Below, piece by piece: positions 7,874-16,052 of a DNA stretch of 64,000 nt. This DNA is from Olsenella_L kribbiana. GTDB taxonomy: Bacteria > Actinomycetota > Coriobacteriia > Coriobacteriales > Atopobiaceae. The stretch covers positions 62,001 to 126,000 of the forward strand of contig NZ_JAZGJP010000001.1 in NCBI RefSeq assembly GCF_036408795.1. The letters run 5' to 3'. Both the position numbers and the translations under genes were made by a program. The stretch's first letter is position 1. Each line of letters begins with the position of its first letter. The notes below the pieces were generated by a model, which was given only the letters and a program-made list of their open reading frames with translations, did not search any database and had not been told where the DNA came from.

Positions 7874-9625
7874 ATGGATGGTTCTGAGATTCTGGAGAGG
7901 GCCCAGGATGCGGGGCTCGAGGATACGCTGGCAGAGCTTCTGGCCCGTCCACGCGACGAGGCCGTGTCAGAGATCGAGCGTACGGTCATAGGCCAGGATG
8001 CGGTCGTCGAGGAAGTCGTGGACCTCATGTATGCCTGCCTCGAGCGGATGCTCAGGCGTGCTGAAGGGACCGATGAGCTCGACCTGCCGCGTGCCTGTGC
8101 CTTCATGCTTGCCGGCACAACGGCTTCCGGCAAGTCCTTCCTGATGAAGGTTGCCGCGCGTGTGCTGAAGCTGCCGATCGTGACGATAGACTGCACGGGC
8201 ATCACGGGCGCTGGCTGGGCCGGAGACTCCGTCTCCTCGGAGCTGAGAAGGGTCGCCCATGCGCTCACGCTTGCACCGGGCACGCCGGTCATTGCGTTCT
8301 GGGATGAGGCAGACAAGCTCGTCCGCTCCACCTCCGGCCAGAACCGTGGCTTCGATGCACAGGGCAACTTCCTGAAGCTCCTGGACGGCGAGACGATGGT
8401 GCTCGAGCCGGAGCAGCCAGGGCAGAAGGAGCTGATGCTCGATACTTCGCGCATCCTCAATGTCTTCGCCGGTGCCTTCATGGGCATCGAGGACATCGTG
8501 AAGAAGCGCCTGCTCGAGAACAAGCTCACGGTTGCCGGCACGAAGAGCGCCCATACCTTGATGGACAAGGATGCCCTCTATGCAGAGGCGAATCTCGAGG
8601 ACCTCATCACCTGGGGCTTCATGCCCGAGCTTGTCGGCCGCTTTGGCGCGGTCGTGAGCGTGCCTGCGCTCTCTAGGGCTGCGCTCAGAAAGATCGTGAA
8701 GGGCTCCGAGCGCTCGCTCGAACGCAGGATCCAGAACCTCCTGGGTCCTGGCAAGACGTTCGAGATCGAGGACGATGCGGCCGATGCGATGGCGCAGGAA
8801 GCGAAGAGGAGCGGCCTCGGTGCCAGAAGGATCGACCAGCTGGCGAACCGCTATGCAGCCCATGCTATAGCAGGCTTGCAGGACCCGAAGGGCCCGAACA
8901 GGGCAACGCTCGTCTGTGCCGAGGATGGCCTCGAGCTTGCCTTCGACCGTGTGGAGGAGCTTGCCGAGGCGGGAAAGGCAGCCAAAGCTGAAGCTGATGC
9001 GGCCACGCCCGAGACGGTCGAGCTGCCGAAGAAGAACGTCTTTGCGCCTGATGAAGACCTCGAGAAGCGCGTGAACAAGGCTCTCGCCGGCGCCCGCTTC
9101 GGCGATGCGGCGAAGACCCGTGAAGGACGGGAGCTCCTCAGCCGGAGGATCGCTGCCTATAAGGGCCGGCATCTCAAGGACCAGCGCACGCTTCCGGCAG
9201 CGGAGCTCCTTCTTGCTTCCGTTATGGGCTATCTGGTCAGGGGCAGAGGGAGTGCGCTCACGCTCGGCGAGACCTGTGCCTACATCCGCTTTGCCGATGT
9301 GGCGGTCGCAGGCTCTGTGAGCTACCTCGATATCCTCTTCTTCGGCCGTGTGGATACCTGCGGCATACGTGGGCTCGAGGAGCGTGCCACGGAAGATGCT
9401 GCGCTCGCGACGCCCGATACCTTGGCGGCGCTTTCAGCCTATAGGCGCTTTTCTGCCTATCCGGAAGCCGTGCGCAAGGAGGCTGTGAAGCTTGCACAGG
9501 CACGTGCGCTTGCGGCCATGACCTCAGAGCAGGAGGCAGCGTGGCTCCGCTCTGATATCAACGATGTCGCGGTAGCGCTCGACAAAGAGAATCCGTTCGG
9601 AGACGGCCCCTCGATCATGTTCTGA
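7874..9625 (+). CDS. ClpX-like AAA+ ATPase lacking zinc domain and IGF loop
   Basis: 583-aa AAA+ protein. Residues 32-335 follow ClpX closely: Walker A AGTTASGKS (80-88), pore-loop GWAG at 114-117 in place of GYVG, Walker B VIAFWDEADK (139-148), a GFMPELVGRFG segment (248-258, ClpX-like box before sensor 1/small domain) and the sensor-2 arginine in GARRI (316-320). It has no N-terminal four-cysteine zinc domain, and where ClpX carries the ClpP-docking IGF tripeptide this protein reads AGTKSAH (221-227). Residues 385-583 form an extra domain I do not recognise. It is likely an ATP-driven unfoldase or remodeller that does not work with ClpP. Starts 1 nt after rbsK. Confidence 0.85.
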   Translation: MDGSEILERAQDAGLEDTLAELLARPRDEAVSEIERTVIGQDAVVEEVVDLMYACLERMLRRAEGTDELDLPRACAFMLAGTTASGKSFLMKVAARVLKLPIVTIDCTGITGAGWAGDSVSSELRRVAHALTLAPGTPVIAFWDEADKLVRSTSGQNRGFDAQGNFLKLLDGETMVLEPEQPGQKELMLDTSRILNVFAGAFMGIEDIVKKRLLENKLTVAGTKSAHTLMDKDALYAEANLEDLITWGFMPELVGRFGAVVSVPALSRAALRKIVKGSERSLERRIQNLLGPGKTFEIEDDAADAMAQEAKRSGLGARRIDQLANRYAAHAIAGLQDPKGPNRATLVCAEDGLELAFDRVEELAEAGKAAKAEADAATPETVELPKKNVFAPDEDLEKRVNKALAGARFGDAAKTREGRELLSRRIAAYKGRHLKDQRTLPAAELLLASVMGYLVRGRGSALTLGETCAYIRFADVAVAGSVSYLDILFFGRVDTCGIRGLEERATEDAALATPDTLAALSAYRRFSAYPEAVRKEAVKLAQARALAAMTSEQEAAWLRSDINDVAVALDKENPFGDGPSIMF

Positions 9626-9628
9626 AGA

Positions 9629-9958
9629 TCAGGCAGACGGGGCATCCTTTGCCTGCGTGAGCTTGTGGGCATAAAGCGCTGCGAGCGCCTCGTCTGCCGT
9701 GCCTGACACATTCGGATAGAGGAGGATGCCGGCATCGGCGATGCGCTCCTGCGCTTCGCGGCCGACGGCTCCTGCAATGAGCGCTTCGGCATTGTCGTCC
9801 AGAAGGACGCGGATGAGCTCTGAGACGGAGGTCTTGCCGACATGGCGGACAATCCGGCGCTCAGGCTGGTCCTTGCCTGTCTGGCAGAGCATGATGTCGG
9901 TCGTATCGGCAAAGCGGGCGGGAATCGTTCCGTCCGCAAGAGAGATGGCACAAAGCAT
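9629..9958 (-). CDS. NifX/NifB-type dinitrogenase iron-molybdenum cofactor-binding domain protein
   Basis: 109-aa single-domain protein. The family hallmark is the C-terminal stretch GAVGREAQERIADAGILLY followed by VSGTADEAL, as in NifX, NafY and the NifB C-terminal domain (PF02579). No nif genes are nearby, and such orphan members occur in many non-fixing anaerobes; a general iron or iron-sulfur related role is only suggested. It converges on the ClpX-like gene with a 3-nt gap. The start at 9958 has a moderate GGAAG site. Confidence 0.75.
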   Translation of the reverse strand: MLCAISLADGTIPARFADTTDIMLCQTGKDQPERRIVRHVGKTSVSELIRVLLDDNAEALIAGAVGREAQERIADAGILLYPNVSGTADEALAALYAHKLTQAKDAPSA

Positions 9959-10108
9959 GGGACACTTCCAAGGGTTCTGGCAGATTTCTGCGCTGTTATG
10001 GTCAGGTACGTGGATAAGTACCCCTAAATCGGTCTCATGAAACCATGAGTCGGCAAGTGTCTGTCCGGCTTGCTAATATGGAAGGCCGGACGTCGGAAGG
10101 AGAGCGCA

Positions 10109-11653
10109 ATGGAGTACCGGAGCATCTTGGGACCAGATGCAGGTGCAGGCGAGCCTCAAGAGATGACAGAGGCCCTTCATGACGGGAGGATCGATTCTCT
10201 GATCGATGCTGCCGCTCAAGATCCGCGCTGGGCCGAGGCACGTCCGCTCTTCCTCGCTGCGCCGGCAGGGGAGCGCACCGCTGAGTGGCGGCTCGGCGTC
10301 TTTTCAGACCTGATGGCAGACCCTGCTCTGAGGCGCTCGGTCGAGTCGTTCTCTCATGACCTCTCGGCGCTCCTGGACGATCTTGCAGCCGTGCTCGAGC
10401 ATTTCGGTCCGGCCAAGGCAGCAAGCCTCGACGATGTAAGCCGCTTGGCGCTCCTCTCCTGTGCCGAGCGCTGGTGCACCCTCATCGAGCGCTTCGAGGA
10501 GGCGCTCCGCTCTGCGCATCTCGGCGAAGGCCTGGGCTCCTTTGCCCGCTACCTTGCGCGCTACTGTGCGGCTGACAGCTACCTGCGCCTCAAGGACGAT
10601 ATCGCGCATACGAAGAAGCTCCTCGGCTATGTGCAGTGCTCGCTTCTCGTCGACGATATGGGCATGCGTGTCCGCAAGTACCAGGGAGAGCCTGCGCTTT
10701 CCCGCGGCCTTGAGGACCTCATCCGCCCCTTTGAGCCTTACGGGACAAAGCCTGAGCCTGAGTGGCCTGCGCCTGCTGCGGCAGAATCTGCGATGGACGC
10801 AGCGGTCCTCGAAGCCGCCTCGCGCGACTTCGGCGACCAGTTCCGCGCCCTTCAGACCTTCTGCGAAAGGCACACGGCCTTTGCCGATGAGAAGATCGCA
10901 CGCTTTGCCTGGGATGTCCGCTTCTATCTGGCCTGGCTCACGCTCACGGACAAGGTCCAGGAAAAGGGCATGCCTGTCTCCCTGCCCACATTTGCGGGAG
11001 CAGATGATATCGTGGAGCTGAAAGACGTCTGCGACGGAGCGCTTGCGCTTGGAGACGGATGCGTGCCTATGACGGTGACGCTTGCGCCAGGCGAGCGCCT
11101 TGCCGTCATCTCGGGCAGGCCGCACTCCGGCAGGACCACGGCCGCCCGCGCCATCATCCAGGCTGTCTGGTGTGCCTCGATGGGGCTTCCCGTGCTGGCA
11201 CGCAAGGCGCATCTGCCGTATCGCGGGACACTCTCGACGTGGATGCAGGACACTCACGATGCAAAGCACGGGATGGCAGGAATCCGTGGCGCGCTTGCAG
11301 GCGCCGGCGAAGATGCCCTCCTGGTCCTTGACTGCCCTGCGCCTTCTGGCTTTCCTTCAGACCAGCTTGCCTTCACAGAGCTCATCCTGGAAGAGGCACT
11401 TGCCTCAGCAGCGTCTGTCGTTGTCACGGCAGGACCTGATGGTGTGACCATTCCCGATGGACTTGCCCATGCCTGCGCGAGCTTTGCCTTCGCAGACGAT
11501 ACGGAGCATCCAGGGGCGCGTTCCTTGAAGCTCGCCCGCCACGCCCCCTGGGGCATGGAGTCCGCTCATGCTATGGCTGAGCGCTATGGCTTGGGGACAG
11601 AGCAGCTGAAGGCACGCATCGCCGCAAACAGGCAGGGAGCTGATGCAGAGTGA
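10109..11653 (+). CDS. MutS-like ATPase, first of a tandem pair, degenerate catalytic site
   Basis: 514-aa cytosolic protein related to MutS lever/clamp (about 60-310) and ATPase (domain V, about 325-480) regions. The Walker A position reads GRPHSGRTT (336-344), so the P-loop lysine is Arg342; the Walker B strand is LLVLDCP (404-410), keeping the Asp but lacking the Glu of the MutS LLDE motif. There is no mismatch-recognition domain I. The first 80 residues carry the pattern of the partner protein in a known family of paired MutS-like genes of unknown function. ATG at 10109 follows GGAAGGAG. GTGA overlap with the next gene implies coupled translation and probably a complex. Confidence 0.78.
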   Translation: MEYRSILGPDAGAGEPQEMTEALHDGRIDSLIDAAAQDPRWAEARPLFLAAPAGERTAEWRLGVFSDLMADPALRRSVESFSHDLSALLDDLAAVLEHFGPAKAASLDDVSRLALLSCAERWCTLIERFEEALRSAHLGEGLGSFARYLARYCAADSYLRLKDDIAHTKKLLGYVQCSLLVDDMGMRVRKYQGEPALSRGLEDLIRPFEPYGTKPEPEWPAPAAAESAMDAAVLEAASRDFGDQFRALQTFCERHTAFADEKIARFAWDVRFYLAWLTLTDKVQEKGMPVSLPTFAGADDIVELKDVCDGALALGDGCVPMTVTLAPGERLAVISGRPHSGRTTAARAIIQAVWCASMGLPVLARKAHLPYRGTLSTWMQDTHDAKHGMAGIRGALAGAGEDALLVLDCPAPSGFPSDQLAFTELILEEALASAASVVVTAGPDGVTIPDGLAHACASFAFADDTEHPGARSLKLARHAPWGMESAHAMAERYGLGTEQLKARIAANRQGADAE

Positions 11654-13098
11654 AGATCCGTCTTCTGTACGCCGACCGCGAAGAGCGGAGCATGGGCGAA
11701 GGACCGTTTGGCTGGAACGAAGTGCTCGAGGCGACCGGCACAGATGCTCTCGTGAAGCTCATGGCACAGGGGGATGTAGGCCTGACCGCTGCCGCGAAGC
11801 ATGCGCTTGCCCACCCGCTTGCCACGGCGACCGAGGTGGCCTATCGCCAGGATGCCGTGCGCGACGCGCTCGAGCATGCACAGGCCGTGAAGCATCTCTT
11901 TGCCGTCTGCCAGGGAGAGGCCGTGCATGCGGCAGATGCTGCCGGCACCTCCGATTTCCTCGCGCTTGCCGATGTGGCGGCGCAGCACGTGCAGGCGCTC
12001 TCCGAGCTTGCCCAGGTCGCACGCGATATGCACCACGACGTGAAGTCGGTGGCGCTTCGGCGCTTTGCTGACGAGATGGCAGAGCTTGTGGAGGAAGGCT
12101 ATCTCAAGAGTGCAGACGAGATGCTGCGCGAGATCTGCCGTCCCTCCTCTGCCCTCATGAGCGCCACGCTCGACCCGGAGACGCTCAGGCCCCGCTACGA
12201 GCTCAGGAGCTATCCCAGGCGCACCGACTGGCTGCGCTGGAAGGTGACAGGTGCCGTCACGGCTGATATCGAAGACGATGCAGCCGCCGCAGACCGAGCA
12301 AGCCGTCTCGCTTCGGCCAGGCGTGCCTTGGCCCCCGTGCTCTGGGAGTGGACAAGCCGCATGGGGAGCTTCTTTGCGGCACTCAGAGACGAGCTTGGCT
12401 TCTACGTCGCGGCAATCAACCTTGCCAGCGCCTACAAGGATGCAGGATGTGCCTGGTGCCTGCCTCAGGTCGAGGATGTCCTGCCTGAAGAGAAGCCGGG
12501 ATACCATGCCCATGCGCTCTCGTATGCGGAGGGCGGCAGCTTCCACCTCATTGCGGACGAGATCTCTGCCAAGGGCATCTCGTGCTGGCTTGCAGGGGGA
12601 GCAGACGAGACAATGAGAAGGCAGTTCCTCTCTGCCTGGGGCCAGGCAGAGATTCTGGCGCTCACGGGATTTCCGGTTCCTGCCGAGGAGCTCACGCTTC
12701 CGGTAGCGACGCAGGTCGTCTGGCTCTCGTCTGAGGGCAAGGATGTCGAAGAGGGCCTTGCCGAGGCAGGGGAGAAGCTCTCGAAGCTCCTTCCGGGAAG
12801 CATCGTGCTCTGGGATGAGCCCTTCTCCTGGTTCAGCCAGAAGGAGGCGGCAGAGCTTGTCTCTGGCCTTATGGGCACCATTGCAGAAGCTGGCGCCGAG
12901 CTTGTCATAGCCACCGCGAATCCGCATATCGGCGCCAGGAACCTCGCGCGGCGCGGCGTCTTCCATCTGCGCCTCGAGCAGACGCAGGAAGGCCTGCGTG
13001 CGGTGCCGGGCAGGCCCCGCGCCGATACGAGGCTCCAGGACACATTCGAAGAGGTCTTCGGCGAGCGCCTGGATGTGGCGCTCAAAGCCGCACGATAG
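11650..13098 (+). CDS. MutS-like ATPase, second of a tandem pair, P-loop lost
   Basis: 482-aa protein of the same paired MutS-like family. The N-terminus MKIRLLYADRE, then DALVKLMAQGD and VAYRQDAVRDAL, is typical of it and supports the GTG start at 11650. In the ATPase region the P-loop position reads AGGADETMRR (315-324) with no GKS/T, whereas the Walker B strand SIVLWDE (384-390) is intact. This is the mirror image of its neighbour, which keeps a P-loop shape but lacks the Walker B Glu. It may act as a heterodimer with one composite site; role unknown. No endonuclease (Smr) or mismatch-binding domain is present. Confidence 0.78.
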   Translation: MKIRLLYADREERSMGEGPFGWNEVLEATGTDALVKLMAQGDVGLTAAAKHALAHPLATATEVAYRQDAVRDALEHAQAVKHLFAVCQGEAVHAADAAGTSDFLALADVAAQHVQALSELAQVARDMHHDVKSVALRRFADEMAELVEEGYLKSADEMLREICRPSSALMSATLDPETLRPRYELRSYPRRTDWLRWKVTGAVTADIEDDAAAADRASRLASARRALAPVLWEWTSRMGSFFAALRDELGFYVAAINLASAYKDAGCAWCLPQVEDVLPEEKPGYHAHALSYAEGGSFHLIADEISAKGISCWLAGGADETMRRQFLSAWGQAEILALTGFPVPAEELTLPVATQVVWLSSEGKDVEEGLAEAGEKLSKLLPGSIVLWDEPFSWFSQKEAAELVSGLMGTIAEAGAELVIATANPHIGARNLARRGVFHLRLEQTQEGLRAVPGRPRADTRLQDTFEEVFGERLDVALKAAR

Positions 13099-13106
13099 GG
13101 GGATCC

Positions 13107-13910
13107 ATGCCCGAGAAGATGTTCAACACCCATATCCAGTGGACAATCAGGAAGAAGGATGGCCGCAAGATCAAGATATACGGCGAGACGTCGATGCCCA
13201 GAGGCTTCGAGAGCGCTCCCTTCCCGCGTCCCACCATCGTAATGGCGCACGGGTTCGGCTCTTCCCATAAGTCCCTCGTGCCGTATGCCGAGGTCCTCGC
13301 CCAGCGCGGCTATGTCGTCTACAACATCGACTTCTGTGGCGGCGGACAGGAATCCAAGAGCGATGGCTCATGGGAGGATATGAGCATAGAGACGGAGAAG
13401 GAAGACCTGCTGGCGGCTGTCGGCCTCATGCGTGAAGAGCCGTTCTGCGACCCGAAGTGCCTCTTCCTCTTCGGTGCCTCTCAGGGAGGGGTCGTCTGCT
13501 CTCTTGCGGCAGACGAGCATCCAGAGCTCTTCCGTGGCATGGTGCTCCTCTATCCTGCCTTCGTGCTGCATGAGGATGCATGCAGGGCCTATCCGGAAGG
13601 AGAGCCGCTGCCGGAGCATCTGGAAGCTCTCAGCCGTCCCGTCGGTGCGTCCTATATCGAGGCGGCACGCCGCTATGTGCCCGAGGAGCACATGTCCTAT
13701 CCAGGGCGTACCCTGATACTTCACGGGGACAAGGATGAGATCGTGCCTCTGGCCTCATCCGAGAAGGCTGCCGCCACCTTCCCGGCGGCGACGCTTCAGA
13801 CCGTCGAAGGTGCAGGCCACGGCTTTTCGGGCGACGCACAGAAGAAGGCAGCCGAAGCTGCCTTCGATTTCATCTTCCATGTGCTGCATGACAAGGAGAA
13901 GAGCGCCTAG
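13107..13910 (+). CDS. Alpha/beta hydrolase, carboxylesterase type
   Basis: 267-aa hydrolase resembling cinnamoyl/acyl esterases (Est1E type). Features in order: oxyanion strand MAHGFGSSHKS, YNIDFCGGGQE, nucleophile elbow GASQGG with the Ser, acidic member in GDKDEIVP and the catalytic His in GAGHGF. No signal peptide, so intracellular. It starts 8 nt after the MutS-like pair and may share their transcript. Its stop codon shares CTAG with the convergent downstream gene. Confidence 0.88.
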   Translation: MPEKMFNTHIQWTIRKKDGRKIKIYGETSMPRGFESAPFPRPTIVMAHGFGSSHKSLVPYAEVLAQRGYVVYNIDFCGGGQESKSDGSWEDMSIETEKEDLLAAVGLMREEPFCDPKCLFLFGASQGGVVCSLAADEHPELFRGMVLLYPAFVLHEDACRAYPEGEPLPEHLEALSRPVGASYIEAARRYVPEEHMSYPGRTLILHGDKDEIVPLASSEKAAATFPAATLQTVEGAGHGFSGDAQKKAAEAAFDFIFHVLHDKEKSA

Positions 13911-14680
13911 CAGGCTGCGGGCACCGGCTCCGCGAGTGCATGCTGGATGCGCAGGCTGTACTCGCGTGCATGATGGAGTGCGAATTCGAGCGGGTGCGCG
14001 TCGGGGAACTTCACGATCTTGGCGGTAGGGATTGCCTGCTCGACCGTGCGGATGTCCTGACGGCGGCGCTTCCTGCTTCCTTCGGCGTACCAGTACTCGA
14101 CGGCCGAGCCGCCTCCGATGGGGCCCTTCGGCAGCTCATAGCTGTGGCAGGAGGCAGAGAGGTTCCAGACGCTTCTTGTCGAGATGCGCTGGAGTGTGCC
14201 GCAGATGATGCCGCGCTCCTCTTCAGAGGAGATGTGCTCGGCCAGCCTGCCGAGCCCCTTCGGTACCGAGAGCTTGGCTGCCTCGTAGGAGAGATAGTCT
14301 CTCGCTGCCTCGAGCTTCGATACGATCGAGGAGCCCTGATGGGGAAGGACGCCCTCGTCGATGATTGCATGCATGATGCGGATGCGGCTGTCGGCCAGAA
14401 GGCGCACGACGACAGATCCTCCGATATCGATGCCAAGAGCACCGAGGATATCGAGATAGCCACGGGCAATGAGCCCGTCTTCAAGCTCCTTTGCCGTGCG
14501 CTCGACGCTCCAGAAATCGCCGCCGTCCTGGAAATCATGGCCAGGAAGCACCGGCACGACGACGTGGTAGCGCTCGGAGAGCAGGCGGATGTCAGGAAGG
14601 AGCACGTCCCAGGTCACAAGCCTGGGCTGAACCACTAGAAGGATATCGGGAGAGTCTGTCCCGAATTCATGAAATCTCAC
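13907..14680 (-). CDS. Alpha/beta-hydrolase-fold protein with Asp at the nucleophile elbow
   Basis: 257-aa protein whose start MRFHEFG and overall strand pattern follow a family of small Clostridial alpha/beta hydrolases. The elbow that normally reads G-x-S-x-G is GIDIGG (83-88), with Asp85 at the nucleophile position; the oxyanion stretch that normally has HG is VVQPRLVTWD. A possible catalytic His lies in PDAHPLEFA near the C-terminus. Asp elbows occur in dehalogenases and epoxide hydrolases, but those families' other motifs are not evident, so it could be either changed chemistry or a non-enzymatic member. Confidence 0.7.
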   Translation of the reverse strand: MRFHEFGTDSPDILLVVQPRLVTWDVLLPDIRLLSERYHVVVPVLPGHDFQDGGDFWSVERTAKELEDGLIARGYLDILGALGIDIGGSVVVRLLADSRIRIMHAIIDEGVLPHQGSSIVSKLEAARDYLSYEAAKLSVPKGLGRLAEHISSEEERGIICGTLQRISTRSVWNLSASCHSYELPKGPIGGGSAVEYWYAEGSRKRRRQDIRTVEQAIPTAKIVKFPDAHPLEFALHHAREYSLRIQHALAEPVPAAC

Positions 14681-14709
14681 TGCTTGTCACCTCTGCATCC
14701 TTGAAAGAC

Positions 14710-14746
14710 TAGACATAAGAAGCGCCGAGTGCAAGCACACGGCGCT
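14710..14746 (-). terminator. Intrinsic terminator after the Pr6Pr-type membrane gene
   Basis: Near-perfect hairpin: AGCGCCG (14721-14727) pairs with CGGCGCT (14740-14746), enclosing GTGC/GCAC with a two-base loop. On the minus strand it is followed by TCTTATGTCT. It is 17 bp past the stop of the membrane protein gene. Confidence 0.75.
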
Positions 14747-14762
14747 CTGCGGAAGTCTTCTG

Positions 14763-15524
14763 TCAGGAGCGGAAGTGGCGGGGCGCTGCCGAAAGCGGCG
14801 ACTGGATCGGCAGCTCTGCTTCGGCTTCCTCCTGGGCCTCGGCGGCACGGGCATCCCTGCCGACCGTCGAAAGCAGGCGGTCGAGGGCAAAGACGACGTA
14901 GCCGAGTGCCGTGAAGAAGGCATAGCCGCAGCCGACAAGCAGAAGGACATGCTCGGGGCCAATCTGCGTGACATCGAGCAGGGGATAGGGATAGCGTGAG
15001 ACGCCCGAGATCTGGAAGTCTCCGGCAAGATCGATGCCTGTGCCGGCAACGAGGAGCTCCGTGATCAGGAGATAGATCAGAAGCGGGCAGGTCCAGACAA
15101 GCGGTCCCCACCCATGCATGAGGCCCTTCCGGTCGAAGAGGAGCCAGTCGGCGACGGCAAGCGCCGGAATCAGGTAATGGAGGGCGAAAAACGGGAAGTC
15201 CCAGCCGTAACCCCAGAAGGGACCGACCTTCAGAAGGAAGTGCGTGACGGTGCAGGTGACGACAAGGCACATCGTGAGCGCATACTTGAGGCTCGGCTCG
15301 ATGACAGAGCCGCCGCGGTCCTCCTTGCGATGCACGAGGACAAAGATCGCCTCGCAGAGCCAGTAGATGGCAGAAGCGGCGGCAATGAGGACAGCGAAGT
15401 AGTGGAGCCCCTCGAAATGCCAGGAGCCGCTTCTCCAGCCGAAGGTCAGGGCAAGCGCCAGGACGCACAGGGCAGAGATGGCAAGCTTCATCAAGAAGGA
15501 GAGGGAAGCGTGATGGATCCGCAT
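14763..15524 (-). CDS. Pr6Pr-family integral membrane protein
   Basis: 253-aa membrane protein with six predicted transmembrane segments within residues 10-225 and a charged cytosolic tail rich in Ala/Glu. The stretch HYLIPALAVADWLLFDRKG and the later YPYPLLDV match the Pr6Pr (AIG1/ADTRP-like) membrane family, where eukaryotic relatives are threonine/histidine-dependent hydrolases of fatty-acid esters of hydroxy fatty acids. Bacterial function is not established. It is followed closely upstream by another small membrane protein gene (24-nt gap), likely one transcript. Confidence 0.8.
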   Translation of the reverse strand: MRIHHASLSFLMKLAISALCVLALALTFGWRSGSWHFEGLHYFAVLIAAASAIYWLCEAIFVLVHRKEDRGGSVIEPSLKYALTMCLVVTCTVTHFLLKVGPFWGYGWDFPFFALHYLIPALAVADWLLFDRKGLMHGWGPLVWTCPLLIYLLITELLVAGTGIDLAGDFQISGVSRYPYPLLDVTQIGPEHVLLLVGCGYAFFTALGYVVFALDRLLSTVGRDARAAEAQEEAEAELPIQSPLSAAPRHFRS

Positions 15525-15548
15525 GCAGAAGCTCCTTTCTGGGCGCGG

Positions 15549-15872
15549 CTACGTAAGCGAGAAGGGCAGGCGTGCCGCAAGACGGTTTGCAAGGTCGGAA
15601 GCGATTGCCGGCAGGCTCCTCATGGCATTGGCAGCAGACGGTACGAAGAAATAGAGGGCCACGAGCGCGTAGCACACGATGCGCCAGAAGAGGGCAGCAC
15701 GCGCAAAGCTCCGCCTGTTCATGTTCTTGCTTGCGAAGGCAAAGATGAGGGAAGAGACAAGGCCTACGAGCGGAATGGCAAAGAGGATCGTGAATCCGAT
15801 ATAGCCGCCAGGCGTGATGGGTTCGTCATCCGCCGAGAAGGCTGCGTCCTCTGCTGTGAAATGTCTGGGCAT
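15549..15872 (-). CDS. Small membrane protein, unknown function
   Basis: 107-aa protein. The N-terminal 20 residues are polar (EDAAFSADDEPITPGG), followed by two hydrophobic segments (about 23-46 and 64-84) separated by a basic loop, ASKNMNRRSFARA. The form GGYIGFTILFAIPLVGLVSS is common in small Gram-positive membrane proteins with an N-terminal tail. I do not recognise a function. It precedes the Pr6Pr-type gene in the same direction and diverges from glmM. Confidence 0.7.
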   Translation of the reverse strand: MPRHFTAEDAAFSADDEPITPGGYIGFTILFAIPLVGLVSSLIFAFASKNMNRRSFARAALFWRIVCYALVALYFFVPSAANAMRSLPAIASDLANRLAARLPFSLT

Positions 15873-16052
15873 AGCGTGCTCCGATTCTGCTGCGATGATG
15901 AGGTGGTATCTACCATATAAGTCCTACTTCTTCCGCGTGGGCAGCCATCGGCAGACGGCAGACGGGAGCGATACCGTTACAATGGGGAAACGAGCTTGTA
16001 AGCGATCTGGCCTGCTTGCGTGTGGAGCAGGCGCCGATGCAAGGAGAGAGCG

